DNA of 64,000 bases from Xylanimonas allomyrinae (GTDB lineage: Bacteria; Actinomycetota; Actinomycetes; Actinomycetales; Cellulomonadaceae), in the NCBI RefSeq assembly GCF_004135345.1, contig NZ_CP035495.1, forward strand, positions 1,364,001-1,428,000. Direction: 5' to 3'. Positions 1-9,095 of the stretch are shown here, piece by piece. Within the stretch, counting starts at the first letter, position 1; each line of letters opens with the position of its first letter. The notes under the pieces were generated by a model, which worked only from the letters and a program-made list of their open reading frames with translations, was not told the DNA's origin and did not search any database. Made by a program: the position numbers and the translations under genes.

Positions 1-1087
1 TCACCTTCTCGACGAGCCCGGGCAGCACGTCCCGCACCCTGCCCGCGCCCATGCGCGCCACGAAGGTCAGCCGGCCCGGCACGTTGCCCGGGTTGATGCG
101 GGAGGCGAGCGCGAGAGCGTCGTCGGGAGTCGTCGTCGGGCCGAGCTTGACGCCGATCGGGTTCGCGACGCGCGAGAGGAACTCGACGTGCGCGCCGTCG
201 AGCTGACGCGTGCGCTCGCCGATCCACAGGAAGTGCGCGCTCGTGTCGTACGCGTTGCCGGTGCGCGCGTCGACGCGTGTCAGCGCGCGCTCGTAGTCGA
301 GCACGAGGGCCTCGTGCGACAGGTAGAGCTCGACGGTGCGCAGCGCGTCGAAGTCCGCTCCGCAGGCCTCCATGAACCGGATGGCCCGGTCGATCTCAGC
401 GGCCGTGCGCTCGTAGCGCGCGTAGGCCGGGTTGCGCATGAACCCGCGGTTCCACTCGTGCACCTGCCGCAGGTCGGCGTACCCACCCTGCGTGAACGCG
501 CGCACCACGTTGGCGGTGGCCGCCGAGATCCGGTAGGCGCGTTCGAGTCGCCGGGGGTCCGGCGTGCGCGCCTCGACGGTGAACTCGAAGCCGTTGATCA
601 TGTCGCCGCGGTAGGCGGGCAGCGTCACGCCCTCGCGCGTCTCGTTGTCGGACGACCGCGGCTTGGCGTACTGGCCGGCGAGGCGGCCGATCTTGACCAC
701 GGGCGTCGAGGCACCGTGCGTGAGGATGACCGCCATCTGGAGGATGGTGCGGATCTTGTTGCGGATCCGCGTGGCGCTGGCCTCGGCGAAGATCTCGGCG
801 CAGTCGCCGCCCTGGAGCACGAACGCCTCGCCCCGGCCGGCGGCGGCGAGCTTGGCGCGCAGCGTGTCCGCCTCCGCCGGCAGGACCAGCGGGGCCGCCT
901 GGCCGAGGCGGGTGGCGACGGCGTCGAGCGCGGCACGATCGGGCCAGACGGGCTGCTGCAGCGCGGGCAGCGAGCGGAACGTGTCCAGAACCTGCGCCAT
1001 CGACGCGGACGGCGCGTCGGTGCCGGGACCCCCACGGGTGCCCGCGACCCGTCGTGCGGACTCCTGGGGCTGCGCGGCGATGCTCAT
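1..1087 (-). CDS. aroG: Class II 3-deoxy-7-phosphoheptulonate (DAHP) synthase, C-terminus cut by window edge
   Basis: This enzyme condenses phosphoenolpyruvate and erythrose 4-phosphate, the first step of the cytoplasmic shikimate pathway to aromatic amino acids. Translating from the ATG at 1087 gives 362 codons with no stop before the window edge; class II enzymes are usually about 450-470 residues. Visible class II motifs are LQGGDCAEIF, the stretch KIGRLAGQYAKPRSS, YLSHEALVLDYE and GVKLGPTTTP, which carries the conserved GVK(L/V)GP loop. The family is the plant and mycobacterial type, not the AroF/G/H type of enteric bacteria. It lies downstream of the PPi-type phosphofructokinase on the same strand, with a strong hairpin between the two, so it is probably transcribed on its own. 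Confidence 0.95.
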   Translation of the reverse strand, partial: MSIAAQPQESARRVAGTRGGPGTDAPSASMAQVLDTFRSLPALQQPVWPDRAALDAVATRLGQAAPLVLPAEADTLRAKLAAAGRGEAFVLQGGDCAEIFAEASATRIRNKIRTILQMAVILTHGASTPVVKIGRLAGQYAKPRSSDNETREGVTLPAYRGDMINGFEFTVEARTPDPRRLERAYRISAATANVVRAFTQGGYADLRQVHEWNRGFMRNPAYARYERTAAEIDRAIRFMEACGADFDALRTVELYLSHEALVLDYERALTRVDARTGNAYDTSAHFLWIGERTRQLDGAHVEFLSRVANPIGVKLGPTTTPDDALALASRINPGNVPGRLTFVARMGAGRVRDVLPGLVEKV

Positions 1088-1120
1088 GGTGTCGGCCACT
1101 TCGGTAGTTGGGACCCTGGC

Positions 1121-1166
1121 ACGGCGAGCCTACCGAGGCCGTGATCGGCCTCGGTAGGCTCGCCGT
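1121..1166 (-). terminator. Hairpin terminator between the phosphofructokinase gene and aroG
   Basis: A perfect 20-bp inverted repeat (arms 1121-1140 and 1147-1166) closes a 6-nt loop. It begins 9 nt after the stop codon of the minus-strand phosphofructokinase gene. There is no clear T-run on either side, as is common for actinobacterial terminators. Confidence 0.75.
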
Positions 1167-1175
1167 CCGACCGGG

Positions 1176-2402
1176 TCAGTGCGCGGCGGGCGTCGCCGGC
1201 TTGAACGGCTGGCCGATCTCGCCGAGCAGGCCGGTGAACCAGTCCTGGTTCACGTCGAACGCCTTGCCGCCCGCGATGCGCGGGAACGCGATCGCCTTGA
1301 GCTTGTCGCCGTCCTCCTCGTCGTGGCCGATGACGCCGGGCTCGCCGCGCAGGGCGCACTCGACGGCCAGGTCGGTCATCGACTTGATGAGGCGCAGGTC
1401 CTCGGCGTTGGCGGCCGCGGCACGCGAGAAGTAGCCCGACTTCTGGACCATGACCTTCTCGGCGCCCAGCTTCTCGGCGAACTGCCGGGCGAACCACTGG
1501 CCGGGGTTGATCTCGTCGAGCCGCACGTGCCCGAACGGGTCACGGGCCGGGGGCGTGCCTGCGGCCTCGAGCTGCTCGACGATCTCGTGCATGCCGGCGC
1601 CCTCGGACAGCCAGATGTTGACGTTGCCGATCTCGTCCATGACGCCCTTGAGGCGGGCGGCCTCGGCGTCGATGTCGATGGCGAGCTCGGGCACGAACAC
1701 CGCGTGGATGTCCCAGCGCTCGCGCGTGAGCCCGAGCGCGGGCGCGAACTCCTTGGCGTCGAGGCGCTTGCGGTACTCGGCAGCCGAGGCGGCGGTCAGC
1801 CAGCCGCAGTGGCGGCCCATGACCTCGTGCACGATGAGCATGCGGGGGCCCGAACGGTGCTCGCCGATGATGTTCTCGCCGAAGGCCGCGGTCTGCTCGG
1901 CCGCGGTCCAGGCACCGAGCGACTGGCGGATCGGCACCACGTCGTTGTCGATGGTCTTCGGGAGTCCGACGACGGTCAGCTCGTAGCCGTTCTCGTGCAG
2001 GTAGGCGGCCAGGTCCGCTGCGGTCGTGTTGGTGTCGTCGCCACCGATGGTGTGCAGGACGTCGACACCGTCGGCCTTGAGCTGCTCCGCGGCGACCGTG
2101 AGCGGGTTCTCGCCCTCCTTGACCAGACCGCGCTTGACGGCGTCGGCCACGTTGGTGAGCTTGACCCGCGAGTTTCCGATGGGCGAGCCGCCAAAGCGGT
2201 GGAGGATGCCTGCCTGCTTACGACCCTCCTCGTCGATCACGATCTTCGTGCCGGTCAGCAGGCCGTGGTAGCCGTGCATGTAGGCGATGATCTCGATCGA
2301 CGGGTCGAGCTCGTTGTACCGCTCGATGAGCCCGCCGACGGCGGACGAGAGGCACGGGGCGAAGCCGCCGGCCGTCAGCAGGGCCACGCGACGAACAGCC
2401 AT
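1176..2402 (-). CDS. pfp: Pyrophosphate-type 6-phosphofructokinase
   Basis: It phosphorylates fructose 6-phosphate to fructose 1,6-bisphosphate in glycolysis and is predicted to use pyrophosphate, which makes the step reversible. The product is 408 aa. Both residues that distinguish PPi enzymes are present: GGDD at 120-123, where ATP enzymes have GGDG, and the lysine of PKTIDND (148-154), where ATP enzymes have glycine. The MGR substrate motif is at 195-197. A reading frame could open 6 bases earlier at a TTG (2408), but the GGAAGG ribosome binding site sits 9 nt before the ATG at 2402 and only 3 nt before the TTG. The cofactor is inferred from motifs; some actinobacterial relatives with the lysine use ATP. 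Confidence 0.9.
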   Translation of the reverse strand: MAVRRVALLTAGGFAPCLSSAVGGLIERYNELDPSIEIIAYMHGYHGLLTGTKIVIDEEGRKQAGILHRFGGSPIGNSRVKLTNVADAVKRGLVKEGENPLTVAAEQLKADGVDVLHTIGGDDTNTTAADLAAYLHENGYELTVVGLPKTIDNDVVPIRQSLGAWTAAEQTAAFGENIIGEHRSGPRMLIVHEVMGRHCGWLTAASAAEYRKRLDAKEFAPALGLTRERWDIHAVFVPELAIDIDAEAARLKGVMDEIGNVNIWLSEGAGMHEIVEQLEAAGTPPARDPFGHVRLDEINPGQWFARQFAEKLGAEKVMVQKSGYFSRAAAANAEDLRLIKSMTDLAVECALRGEPGVIGHDEEDGDKLKAIAFPRIAGGKAFDVNQDWFTGLLGEIGQPFKPATPAAH

Positions 2403-2495
2403 GTTCAAGCACCTTCCGGGTGGGGGTTGGACCGTGCTCGATCCTAGAGGCTTGCGTCGTGAGGGGCGCAGCCACGGGCGCGCAGCGCGGGCCGT

Positions 2496-3242
2496 TCAGT
2501 CCTCCTCGGCCGCTCCGTCCGCCGGGGAGCGCCCCTCGGCGGCCCTTCGTTCGGCGGCTCTCTCGGCCGCGATCCGGGCCTTGGCCGTGGCCGCGTACAC
2601 GTCGACGTACTCCTGCTCCGACAGGCGCAGGACCGCGTAGACGATCTCGTCGGTGACCGCCCGCAGCACGAACCGGTCGTTCTCCATGCCCTTGTACCGC
2701 GAGAAGTCGAGCGGCTCGCCCAGGACGACACCGATGGGCATCGGCTTGGGCAACGCCTGACCGAGCGGCTGGGCGACGTCGGTGCCGACCATCGCCACCG
2801 GCACGACGGGCGCCCCGGACTCGAGGGCCAGCCGCGCGACACCCGTCTTGCCTCGGTACATGCGGCCGTCCGGGCTTCGCGTCCCCTCGGGGTAGATGCC
2901 GAACAGCCCTCCCTGGTCGAGCACCCGCAGGCCCGTGCGCAGCGCGGCCTCGCTCGCCTTGCCGCCCGCCCGGTCGACAGGGATCGTGCCGACGCCGCGC
3001 ATGAAGCCCGCCACGAGCCGGCCCTTGAGCCCGGCGCCGGTGAAGTAGTCCGACTTGCCGAGGAACTGCACCTTGCGGTCGAGCACCAGCGGGAGCACGA
3101 AGGAGTCGATGACCGCCAAGTGGTTGGACGCCAGGATCGCCGGTCCGTCGGCCGGAACGTTCTCCAGCCCCTTCGTCCAGGGGCGGAAGTACAGCTTGAG
3201 CAGAGGACCAGCCACGACGTGCCTCATGAGCCAGTAGAACAA
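2496..3242 (-). CDS. 1-acyl-sn-glycerol-3-phosphate acyltransferase (PlsC family)
   Basis: It is predicted to transfer an acyl chain to a lysophospholipid or lysophosphatidate at the inner face of the membrane. The product is 248 aa. The catalytic HX4D motif is at His41-Asp46 (NHLAVID), and the glycerol-3-phosphate binding motif YPEGTRSPDG is around 117-126. The N-terminus is hydrophobic and could associate with the membrane; the last 30 residues are an acidic and basic low-complexity tail. The start is a TTG at 3242 with a GGAGGA ribosome binding site 5-6 nt upstream. M. tuberculosis Rv2182c is the likely syntenic counterpart. Acyl specificity cannot be read from the sequence. Confidence 0.9.
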   Translation of the reverse strand: MFYWLMRHVVAGPLLKLYFRPWTKGLENVPADGPAILASNHLAVIDSFVLPLVLDRKVQFLGKSDYFTGAGLKGRLVAGFMRGVGTIPVDRAGGKASEAALRTGLRVLDQGGLFGIYPEGTRSPDGRMYRGKTGVARLALESGAPVVPVAMVGTDVAQPLGQALPKPMPIGVVLGEPLDFSRYKGMENDRFVLRAVTDEIVYAVLRLSEQEYVDVYAATAKARIAAERAAERRAAEGRSPADGAAEED

Positions 3243-3354
3243 GCGGTCCTCCTCGAACCTCCGGCGGGCGTCACCACAGAACCGGCTCGGTCAGGCCCGG
3301 ACCCGGGTGCGCGCGGGGCAGCGCGCAACGCTGCATGAACTCTAAGGTGTTGTC

Positions 3355-3909
3355 ATGGCCGGGACGAGCACAGGCGGCGGCACGGGGCGCGACGACGACG
3401 CCCAGGGCGACGGCGCCCGGGGCGCCTCGCGGGAGCCTCCACTCGGAGAGGCGGAGGTCGAGGCACGCTGGGTCGACATCGTCGCGCGGCTCGCCGAGCT
3501 CGACGACGGCGAGGCCCCCGCGGACCCGGCCGCGCAGGCTCCCGCCGCCGAGTCGGCGCCTACGGCACCGGGCCACGTCGTCGCCCGCACGGCCGGGCCC
3601 CGCGACTGGCCGACGACCCCCGAGGTCGAGGCGCTGGAAGAGGCCGAGTCGCACTTCGCGCCGCCGGACCCCGGCCCCGTGCTCACCTCGCGCGACCCGC
3701 TCGCGACCCTGGCCTGGGCCGGTGCCGCGGGCATCCCGTTGCTCGCCGTGGTGGCGCTCGTCGTCCGTTCGTTCCTGCCGGGGATGTCCGTGCCGGGGTG
3801 GGCGGGACCGACCGCCGCGCTCGTGTTCCTCGCCTCGGTCGCGGTGCTCGTGTGGCGCATGCCTCACCGCCGGGACCCGTCGGACCACGACGACGGCGCC
3901 GTCGTCTGA
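3355..3909 (+). CDS. Conserved actinobacterial membrane protein with acidic N-terminal half
   Basis: I do not recognise a named family. The product is 184 aa. About 115 residues are hydrophilic and rich in Asp, Glu, Ala and Pro, followed by two predicted transmembrane helices (about 120-140 and 150-167) and a short acidic tail. The long soluble part precedes the helices and there is no signal peptide, so it is probably cytoplasmic. TAAGGT lies at 3343-3348, six bases before the ATG, which points to a leaderless transcript. It is convergent with the glucokinase gene, 40 bp away. Confidence 0.7.
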   Translation: MAGTSTGGGTGRDDDAQGDGARGASREPPLGEAEVEARWVDIVARLAELDDGEAPADPAAQAPAAESAPTAPGHVVARTAGPRDWPTTPEVEALEEAESHFAPPDPGPVLTSRDPLATLAWAGAAGIPLLAVVALVVRSFLPGMSVPGWAGPTAALVFLASVAVLVWRMPHRRDPSDHDDGAVV

Positions 3910-3949
3910 CGCACCTCAGGGGCCTCCTCGGTGGGCTCAGGGCCGGCGT

Positions 3950-4894
3950 TCAGTGACGCGCCAGGTCTGCCGCACCGACGACGCCCGCCTCGTTGCCCTG
4001 CTCGGCCAGCTCGAGACGCGCCATGGGCCGGTGCCCGAGCGCCGAGAGCTGCGCCTCGAACCCTGCACGGGCCGGAAGGAGCAGCAGGTCGCCCGCCCCC
4101 GCGACCCCGCCGCCGATGACGATGAGCTCGGGGTCGAGCAGCGCCGCGACCGACGCGGCACCCTCGCCGATCCATCGACCCAGCTTGGCAAGCAGCTCGA
4201 CGGCGAGCTCGTCGCCCTCCTGCGCCGCCGTCGTCACGTGCGGACCCTTGATCTTCTTGCGCTCCCCGCCTGCCAGCTCGAGCAGCCGCCCCGCCTTGTG
4301 AGGAAGCGCTACCACGGCCGCTTTGGCATCCCGGACGAGCGCGCTTCCCGAGGCGTACTGCTCCCAGCAGCCCTCGTGCCCGCACCCGCAGTAGTGCCCG
4401 CCGGGGACGACGCGCATGTGCCCCACCTCGGCGGCCGCACCCCATCGCCCGCGCACGAGCGAGCGGTCGACGACGACGGCGCCGCCCAGGCCGGTGCCGA
4501 TGGTCAGCATGAGCATGTCGGAGCTCCCCCGACCGGCACCGAAGCGGAACTCGGCCCAGCCGGCGGCGTTGGCGTCGTTCTCGACGACGACGGGGACGTC
4601 GATGTCCACGAGCTCGGCGATCTTGCGAGCCAGCGGGTACTCGCGCCACGCGATGTTCGGAGCGAACTGCACCGAGGTGCGGTCCGAGCTGACGAAACCG
4701 GCGGCCGCCACCCCGATCGCCCCGACCTCGTAGGCCTTGGCGAGCTCGGTACATGCGTCCGCGATCGCGTGGTCGATGCTGGCCACGTCGTCGGGGTCGG
4801 TGTCGCGCCGGACCTGCGCGAGGATGCGCCCCGCCTCGTCGACGACGCCGATCGCGATCTTCGTCCCGCCGATGTCGACACCGATCGCATGCAT
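3950..4894 (-). CDS. glk: ROK-family glucokinase
   Basis: It phosphorylates glucose to glucose 6-phosphate with ATP in the cytoplasm. The product is 314 aa. The phosphate-binding loop GVDIGGTK is at 5-12, the sugar and catalytic motif VVENDANAAG is around 103-112, EVGH is at 157-160, and the ROK zinc site CGCGHEGC is at 169-176. The frame stays open upstream to 5266, but homology begins at the ATG at 4894 and the upstream part is low-complexity. Thirteen-base inverted copies of cctcaggggcctc flank the gene (3914-3926 and 4961-4973). A second, polyphosphate-type glucokinase lies at 48.5 kb. Confidence 0.93.
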   Translation of the reverse strand: MHAIGVDIGGTKIAIGVVDEAGRILAQVRRDTDPDDVASIDHAIADACTELAKAYEVGAIGVAAAGFVSSDRTSVQFAPNIAWREYPLARKIAELVDIDVPVVVENDANAAGWAEFRFGAGRGSSDMLMLTIGTGLGGAVVVDRSLVRGRWGAAAEVGHMRVVPGGHYCGCGHEGCWEQYASGSALVRDAKAAVVALPHKAGRLLELAGGERKKIKGPHVTTAAQEGDELAVELLAKLGRWIGEGAASVAALLDPELIVIGGGVAGAGDLLLLPARAGFEAQLSALGHRPMARLELAEQGNEAGVVGAADLARH

Positions 4895-5129
4895 GGGTGA
4901 GGTCCTCACGTTCGTCGTTGAAGCCCGCCGGACGTTCGGCGGGCATGCGCGTCGTCCGACGAGGCCCCTGAGGGCACCGGAGCGCGGGTCCAGCCTATCG
5001 AGCGCGTCGCGGCTGCGCGGCGCGGGGCCGTTCGCCCAGCGCCAGGTCGCGATACGGTGACGCTGGTCACAAAAGGCGTGAGACCGAGTATCGTGGCGCT
5101 CCCCGACGTCACCTGCCACTGGAGCCAGC

Positions 5130-6965
5130 ATGGACGAGATCACGAACCCGCTGCGGATCGAGCTGCCGCGGGAGGCGAACCTCAACGACATCATCGCCGA
5201 ACGCATGCGCGAGGCCCCGGACGCCGTCCTGGCCGAGGTGCCCCGGGGGCGGGGCTGGGCGCCCATCTCGGTGCGGCAGTTCGACGCTCAGGTCGTCGAG
5301 GTCGCGAAGGGCCTCGTGGCCAAGGGCGTCCAGCCGGGCGACAGCGTCGGCATCATGTCCCGCACGCGCTACGAGTGGACGCTGCTCGACTTTGCGGCCT
5401 GGGCCGCCGGAGCCGTCCCCGTCCCGATCTACGAGACGTCGAGCGCCGAGCAGGTGCAGTGGATCTTGACCGACGCCGCCGTGACCGTCCTGGTGGTCGA
5501 GTCCGCCGAGAACGCCGCGACGGTCGCCGAGGTCCGCAGCCACGCGCCGGCGTGCCGCGAGGTCCTGGTGATCGACGCGTCCACGGGCCCCGGTGCCATC
5601 GAAGCGCTGACCACCGCCGGCGCCTCGGTGCCCGACGACGAGATCGCCCGTCGTCGTGCGCTCGCAGACCTGGACGACCTGGCGACGATCATCTACACGT
5701 CGGGCACCACGGGCCGCCCCAAGGGCGCCGAGCTCACACACCGCAACTTCCTGTCGCTGACGACCAACACCATCCCCGACGTGCCCGACGTCTTCGCCGC
5801 CGCCGGAACCCGCACGCTCCTGTTCCTGCCGCTGGCACACGTCTTCGCGCGGTTCATCGAGGTGCTCGCGGTCCACAGCGGCACGGTGCTGGGCCACTCC
5901 CCCGACATCAAGACGCTCGTCGAAGACCTCGGCCAGTTCCGCCCGACGTACATCCTCGCGGTGCCTCGCGTCTTCGAGAAGGTCTACAACGCGGCCGAGC
6001 AGACCGCGGCCGCGGGCGGCAAGCTCCGCATCTTCCACTGGGCCGCGTCGACGGCCATCGCGTGGTCGCGTGCATCCGACACGCTCCGCGGACCGTCGGC
6101 CTGGCTGCGCGCCCAGCACGCGCTCGCCGGCGCCCTCGTCTTCGGGAAGCTGCGTGCCAAGCTGGGCGGGCAGGCCGCCTACGCCGTCTCGGGCGGCGGC
6201 CCCCTGGGCGAGCGGCTGGGGCACTTCTACCGAGGCATGGGCCTGACGATCCTCGAGGGGTACGGCCTCACCGAGTCGACGGCGCCGACGTGCGTCAACC
6301 GTCCCGAGCGCACCAAGATCGGCACCGTCGGCGCCCAGCTCCCCGGTTGCTCGGTCCGGGTCGCCGAGGACGGCGAGATCCTGCTCAAGGGCCATCACAT
6401 CTTCCGCGGCTACCACAACAACCCTCAGGCCACGGCCGAGGCGTTCGACGGCGAGTGGTTCCGCACCGGGGACCTGGGGTCGCTCGACGAGGACGGCTTC
6501 CTGCGGATCACGGGCCGCAAGAAGGAGATCATCGTGACCGCCGGCGGAAAGAACGTCGCTCCGGCCACGCTCGAGGATCGCATCCGAGCCCACGCCCTGG
6601 TCAGCCAGTGCGTCGTCGTCGGAGACAACCGACCATTCATCGGCGCCCTGGTGACGATCGACCAGGAGGGGCTGCCCGGCTGGCTGACGATGCACGGCAA
6701 GCCCGAGCTGACGGTCGAGCAGGCCATGACCGACCCGGACGTGCTCTCGGCGCTCGACCAGGCGGTCACGCGCGCGAACGCCGCGGTGTCCAAGGCGGAG
6801 TCCATCCGCAAGTTCACGGTGCTGCCCGGCGACTTCACCGTCGAGAACGGATATCTGACGCCGTCGCTCAAGGTCAAGCGGGCCCTCGTGCTCAAGGACT
6901 TTGCCCCCGACGTCGAACGCATCTACGCCCCCGCCGCCGACAGGAAGTCGCTGCACACGGTCTGA
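5130..6965 (+). CDS. fadD15: Long-chain fatty-acid--CoA ligase (FadD15-like)
   Basis: It activates long-chain fatty acids to acyl-CoA through an acyl-AMP intermediate, feeding lipid synthesis or beta-oxidation. The product is 611 aa. The AMP-binding P-loop YTSGTTGRPKGA is at about 189-200. The A5-type motif GYGLTESTAP and the A7/A8 motifs EWFRTGDLGSLDEDGF and GRKKEIIVTAGGKN follow. The length and the C-terminal catalytic-lysine region match the bacterial long-chain group, not short-chain acetyl-CoA synthetases. The start ATG has an ACTGGAG ribosome binding site five bases away. M. tuberculosis fadD15 (Rv2187) is the positional counterpart. Confidence 0.93.
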   Translation: MDEITNPLRIELPREANLNDIIAERMREAPDAVLAEVPRGRGWAPISVRQFDAQVVEVAKGLVAKGVQPGDSVGIMSRTRYEWTLLDFAAWAAGAVPVPIYETSSAEQVQWILTDAAVTVLVVESAENAATVAEVRSHAPACREVLVIDASTGPGAIEALTTAGASVPDDEIARRRALADLDDLATIIYTSGTTGRPKGAELTHRNFLSLTTNTIPDVPDVFAAAGTRTLLFLPLAHVFARFIEVLAVHSGTVLGHSPDIKTLVEDLGQFRPTYILAVPRVFEKVYNAAEQTAAAGGKLRIFHWAASTAIAWSRASDTLRGPSAWLRAQHALAGALVFGKLRAKLGGQAAYAVSGGGPLGERLGHFYRGMGLTILEGYGLTESTAPTCVNRPERTKIGTVGAQLPGCSVRVAEDGEILLKGHHIFRGYHNNPQATAEAFDGEWFRTGDLGSLDEDGFLRITGRKKEIIVTAGGKNVAPATLEDRIRAHALVSQCVVVGDNRPFIGALVTIDQEGLPGWLTMHGKPELTVEQAMTDPDVLSALDQAVTRANAAVSKAESIRKFTVLPGDFTVENGYLTPSLKVKRALVLKDFAPDVERIYAPAADRKSLHTV

Positions 6966-7004
6966 CGGACGGGCGTGTCGGGGGCTCGTCGTACCGTTCC
7001 CGGC

Positions 7005-8748
7005 ATGATCCGCCAGGCAGCCGCGACCGACGCGGGGTACCAGCCCTCGTTCGAGGACCTGGGAACGCCGTTGCGTGACGTCACCTTCGTCGTCGTCGAC
7101 CTCGAGACCACCGGCACGCGCTCCGACGACGCCGGGATCACCGAGATCGGCGCCGTCAAGGTGCGCGGAGGGCAGGTGCTGGGCGAGTTCCAGTCGCTCG
7201 TGAACCCGGGACGCGACGTCCCGGCGTTCGTCGCACGCCTCACCGGGATCACGACGGCGATGGTCGCCACCGCACCCGCGATCGACCTCGTCCTGCCGTC
7301 GTTCCTCGAGTGGGCGCACGGGTCCGTGCTGGTGGCTCACAACGCACCTTTCGACGTCGGGTTCCTCAAGGCCGCGGCTTCGGGCCTCGGCTATCCGTGG
7401 CCGGGCTTCCCCGTCGTCGACACCGTGCCCCTCGCCCGCCGTGTGGTCACTCGCGACGAGGTGCCCAACCACAAGCTCTCGACGCTCGCGAACCTGTTCC
7501 ACGCCCGGGTGACGCCCGAGCACCGCGCCCTGGCGGACGCGCGCGCCACCGTGGACGTCCTGCACGGGCTGCTCGACCGGCTCGGCGCCATGGGGGTCAC
7601 CCACCTGGAGGACCTGGCTTCGGCGGCCGACCCCGTGCCACCCGACGTGCGCCGCAAACGCCATCTCGCCGACGGGCTGCCTGAGTCGCCTGGCGTGTAC
7701 CTGTTCAAGGGCCCGGGGACGAGGTGCTGTACGTCGGGACCTCGACCAACATCCGCAAGCGCGTGCGCAGCTACTTCACGGCCGCCGAGAAGCGCCGACG
7801 CATCACCGAGATGGTGCGGATCGCGCACGAGGTGACACCTGTCGTGTGCGCGACGCCGCTCGAGGCGGCCGTGCGGGAGCTCCGGCTCATCACCGAGCAC
7901 GAGCCGCGGTACAACCGCCGCTCCAAGCACCCCGAACGGCACGCATGGGTCCGGCTCACCGACGAGCCCTACCCCGCCTCTCCGTGGTCCGGGAGGTGCG
8001 AGAGGGCGCCCCGCACATCGGACCGTTCGGCTCGCGCCGCGTCGCGCAGGACGCGGTCGACGCGCTGCACGACGCGCTGCCGCTCAGGCAGTGCACGCTG
8101 CGCCTGGCCACCGTCTCGCGTGCGCTCGGCAGCCCGTGCGCCCTGGCCGGGATGGGCCGGTGCTCGGCGCCGTGCACGGCCGTCGACACCCCGGACGCCG
8201 CGTACGCGGCCGTCGCACGGGCCGCAGCCGACGCGCTCACCGGCGACCCCTCACCCGTCGTCGCAGCGCTGGCGTCACGGATCGCGCGGCTCGCGGCCGA
8301 GGAGCGGTTCGAGGAGGCCGGGCTCGTCACCGGTCGCCTGCGCGCGTTCGTGCAGGGCGCGGGCAGGGCTCAGCGACTCGCACCGCTCGCGGCATGCGCC
8401 GAGCTTGTCGCCGCGCGGCCGGATGCCTTGGGAGGCTGGGAACTCGTCGTCGTGCGCCACGCGCGGCTCGCGGCCACCGCGGTGAGCCGGCCGGGCGAGG
8501 ATCCGCTGGCCGTGGTCGCCGCGCTGCGCGCAACCGCGGAGACGGTCGACCCGCCGGTGCCGCCCGCGCCTGCCTGCCACCCCGAAGAGGCCGGGCTGGT
8601 CGTGAACTGGCTCGAGTCGCCCGGCGTGCGGCTCGTGCACGCGAGCACACCGTGGGCGCTCCCCGTGCGATCGGCGCTGTCCCACGCCGACCTTGCGGAC
8701 GTCTCAGGCGAGGTCAGGCAGCGCATCACTACCATGGCACCATGCTGA
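7005..8748 (+). CDS. DEDDh exonuclease / GIY-YIG endonuclease fusion (two apparent sequencing frameshifts)
   Basis: This DNA-repair type protein joins a DnaQ-like 3'-5' exonuclease to a UvrC-like GIY-YIG nuclease. Exonuclease motifs are VVVDLETTGTR (Exo I), VAHNAPFDVGFL (Exo II) and HRALADARATVD (Exo III). The GIY-YIG part starts at SPGVYLFKGPG and continues as LYVGTSTNIRKRVRSYF. Near the C-terminus EERFEEAGLVTGRL resembles a UVR motif. The frame breaks at the C/G run 7712-7718 and again at CCCC 7972-7975. Restoring one base at each gives an uninterrupted 581-aa protein, so both look like read errors. The counterpart is Rv2191. TACCGT 7 nt before the ATG suggests a leaderless mRNA. Confidence 0.88.
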
Positions 8749-9023
8749 CCGCGATCGTCCTCATCGACACCGAGCCGAACATGATCCCCGAGGTCGCCGA
8801 CCAGGTGGCCAACCTCAAGGGGGTCAGCGAGGTCTACTCGGTCACCGGCAAGGCAGACCTCGTCGCCATGGTGCGCGTGCGCGCCCACGACGAGCTCGCC
8901 GACGCGATCGCGGACGGCATCAGCAAGGTGCCCGGCGTGCTGCGCACCGAGACGCTCATCGCGTTCCGCGCCTACTCGAGCGTCGACCTCGACCAAGCGT
9001 TCGCGCTCGGACTCGACGAGTAG
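8742..9023 (+). CDS. Stand-alone Lrp/AsnC ligand-binding (RAM) domain protein
   Basis: The 93-aa product is almost only the RAM fold found at the C-terminus of Lrp/AsnC regulators: LTAIVLIDTEP, a central GVSEVYSVTGKADLVAMVRV and PGVLRTETLIAFRAYS. There is no helix-turn-helix, so it cannot bind DNA alone. It may oligomerise or sense a small ligand (known of the fold; inferred here). The start overlaps the end of the exonuclease gene by 7 bases. It also has its own TACCAT hexamer six bases upstream, so independent leaderless transcription is possible. Confidence 0.85.
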   Translation: MLTAIVLIDTEPNMIPEVADQVANLKGVSEVYSVTGKADLVAMVRVRAHDELADAIADGISKVPGVLRTETLIAFRAYSSVDLDQAFALGLDE

Positions 9024-9042
9024 CCGAACCGCGCCTGTCGCA

Positions 9043-9071
9043 CCCGGGCCCGGCGCGATGCCCGGCCCGGG
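9043..9071. terminator. Hairpin between convergent RAM-domain gene and trpD
   Basis: Arms cccgggcc (9043-9050) and ggcccggg (9064-9071) form an 8-bp GC stem in the short gap between two convergent genes, which would suit a bidirectional terminator. No T-tract is seen. Confidence 0.5.
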
Positions 9072-9095
9072 CGGCGTGAACGGCTGAACGCGCGC

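Noticed and set aside
3950-5266. 438-aa version of the ROK glucokinase
   Set aside because: The extra 124 N-terminal residues are low-complexity and the ROK fold starts at ATG 4894.
5109-7664. 851-aa open frame antisense to the acyl-CoA ligase and exonuclease genes
   Set aside because: It is a shadow of codon bias in GC-rich DNA; Arg/Gly/Asp-rich and without any domain, while the opposite strand encodes clear families.
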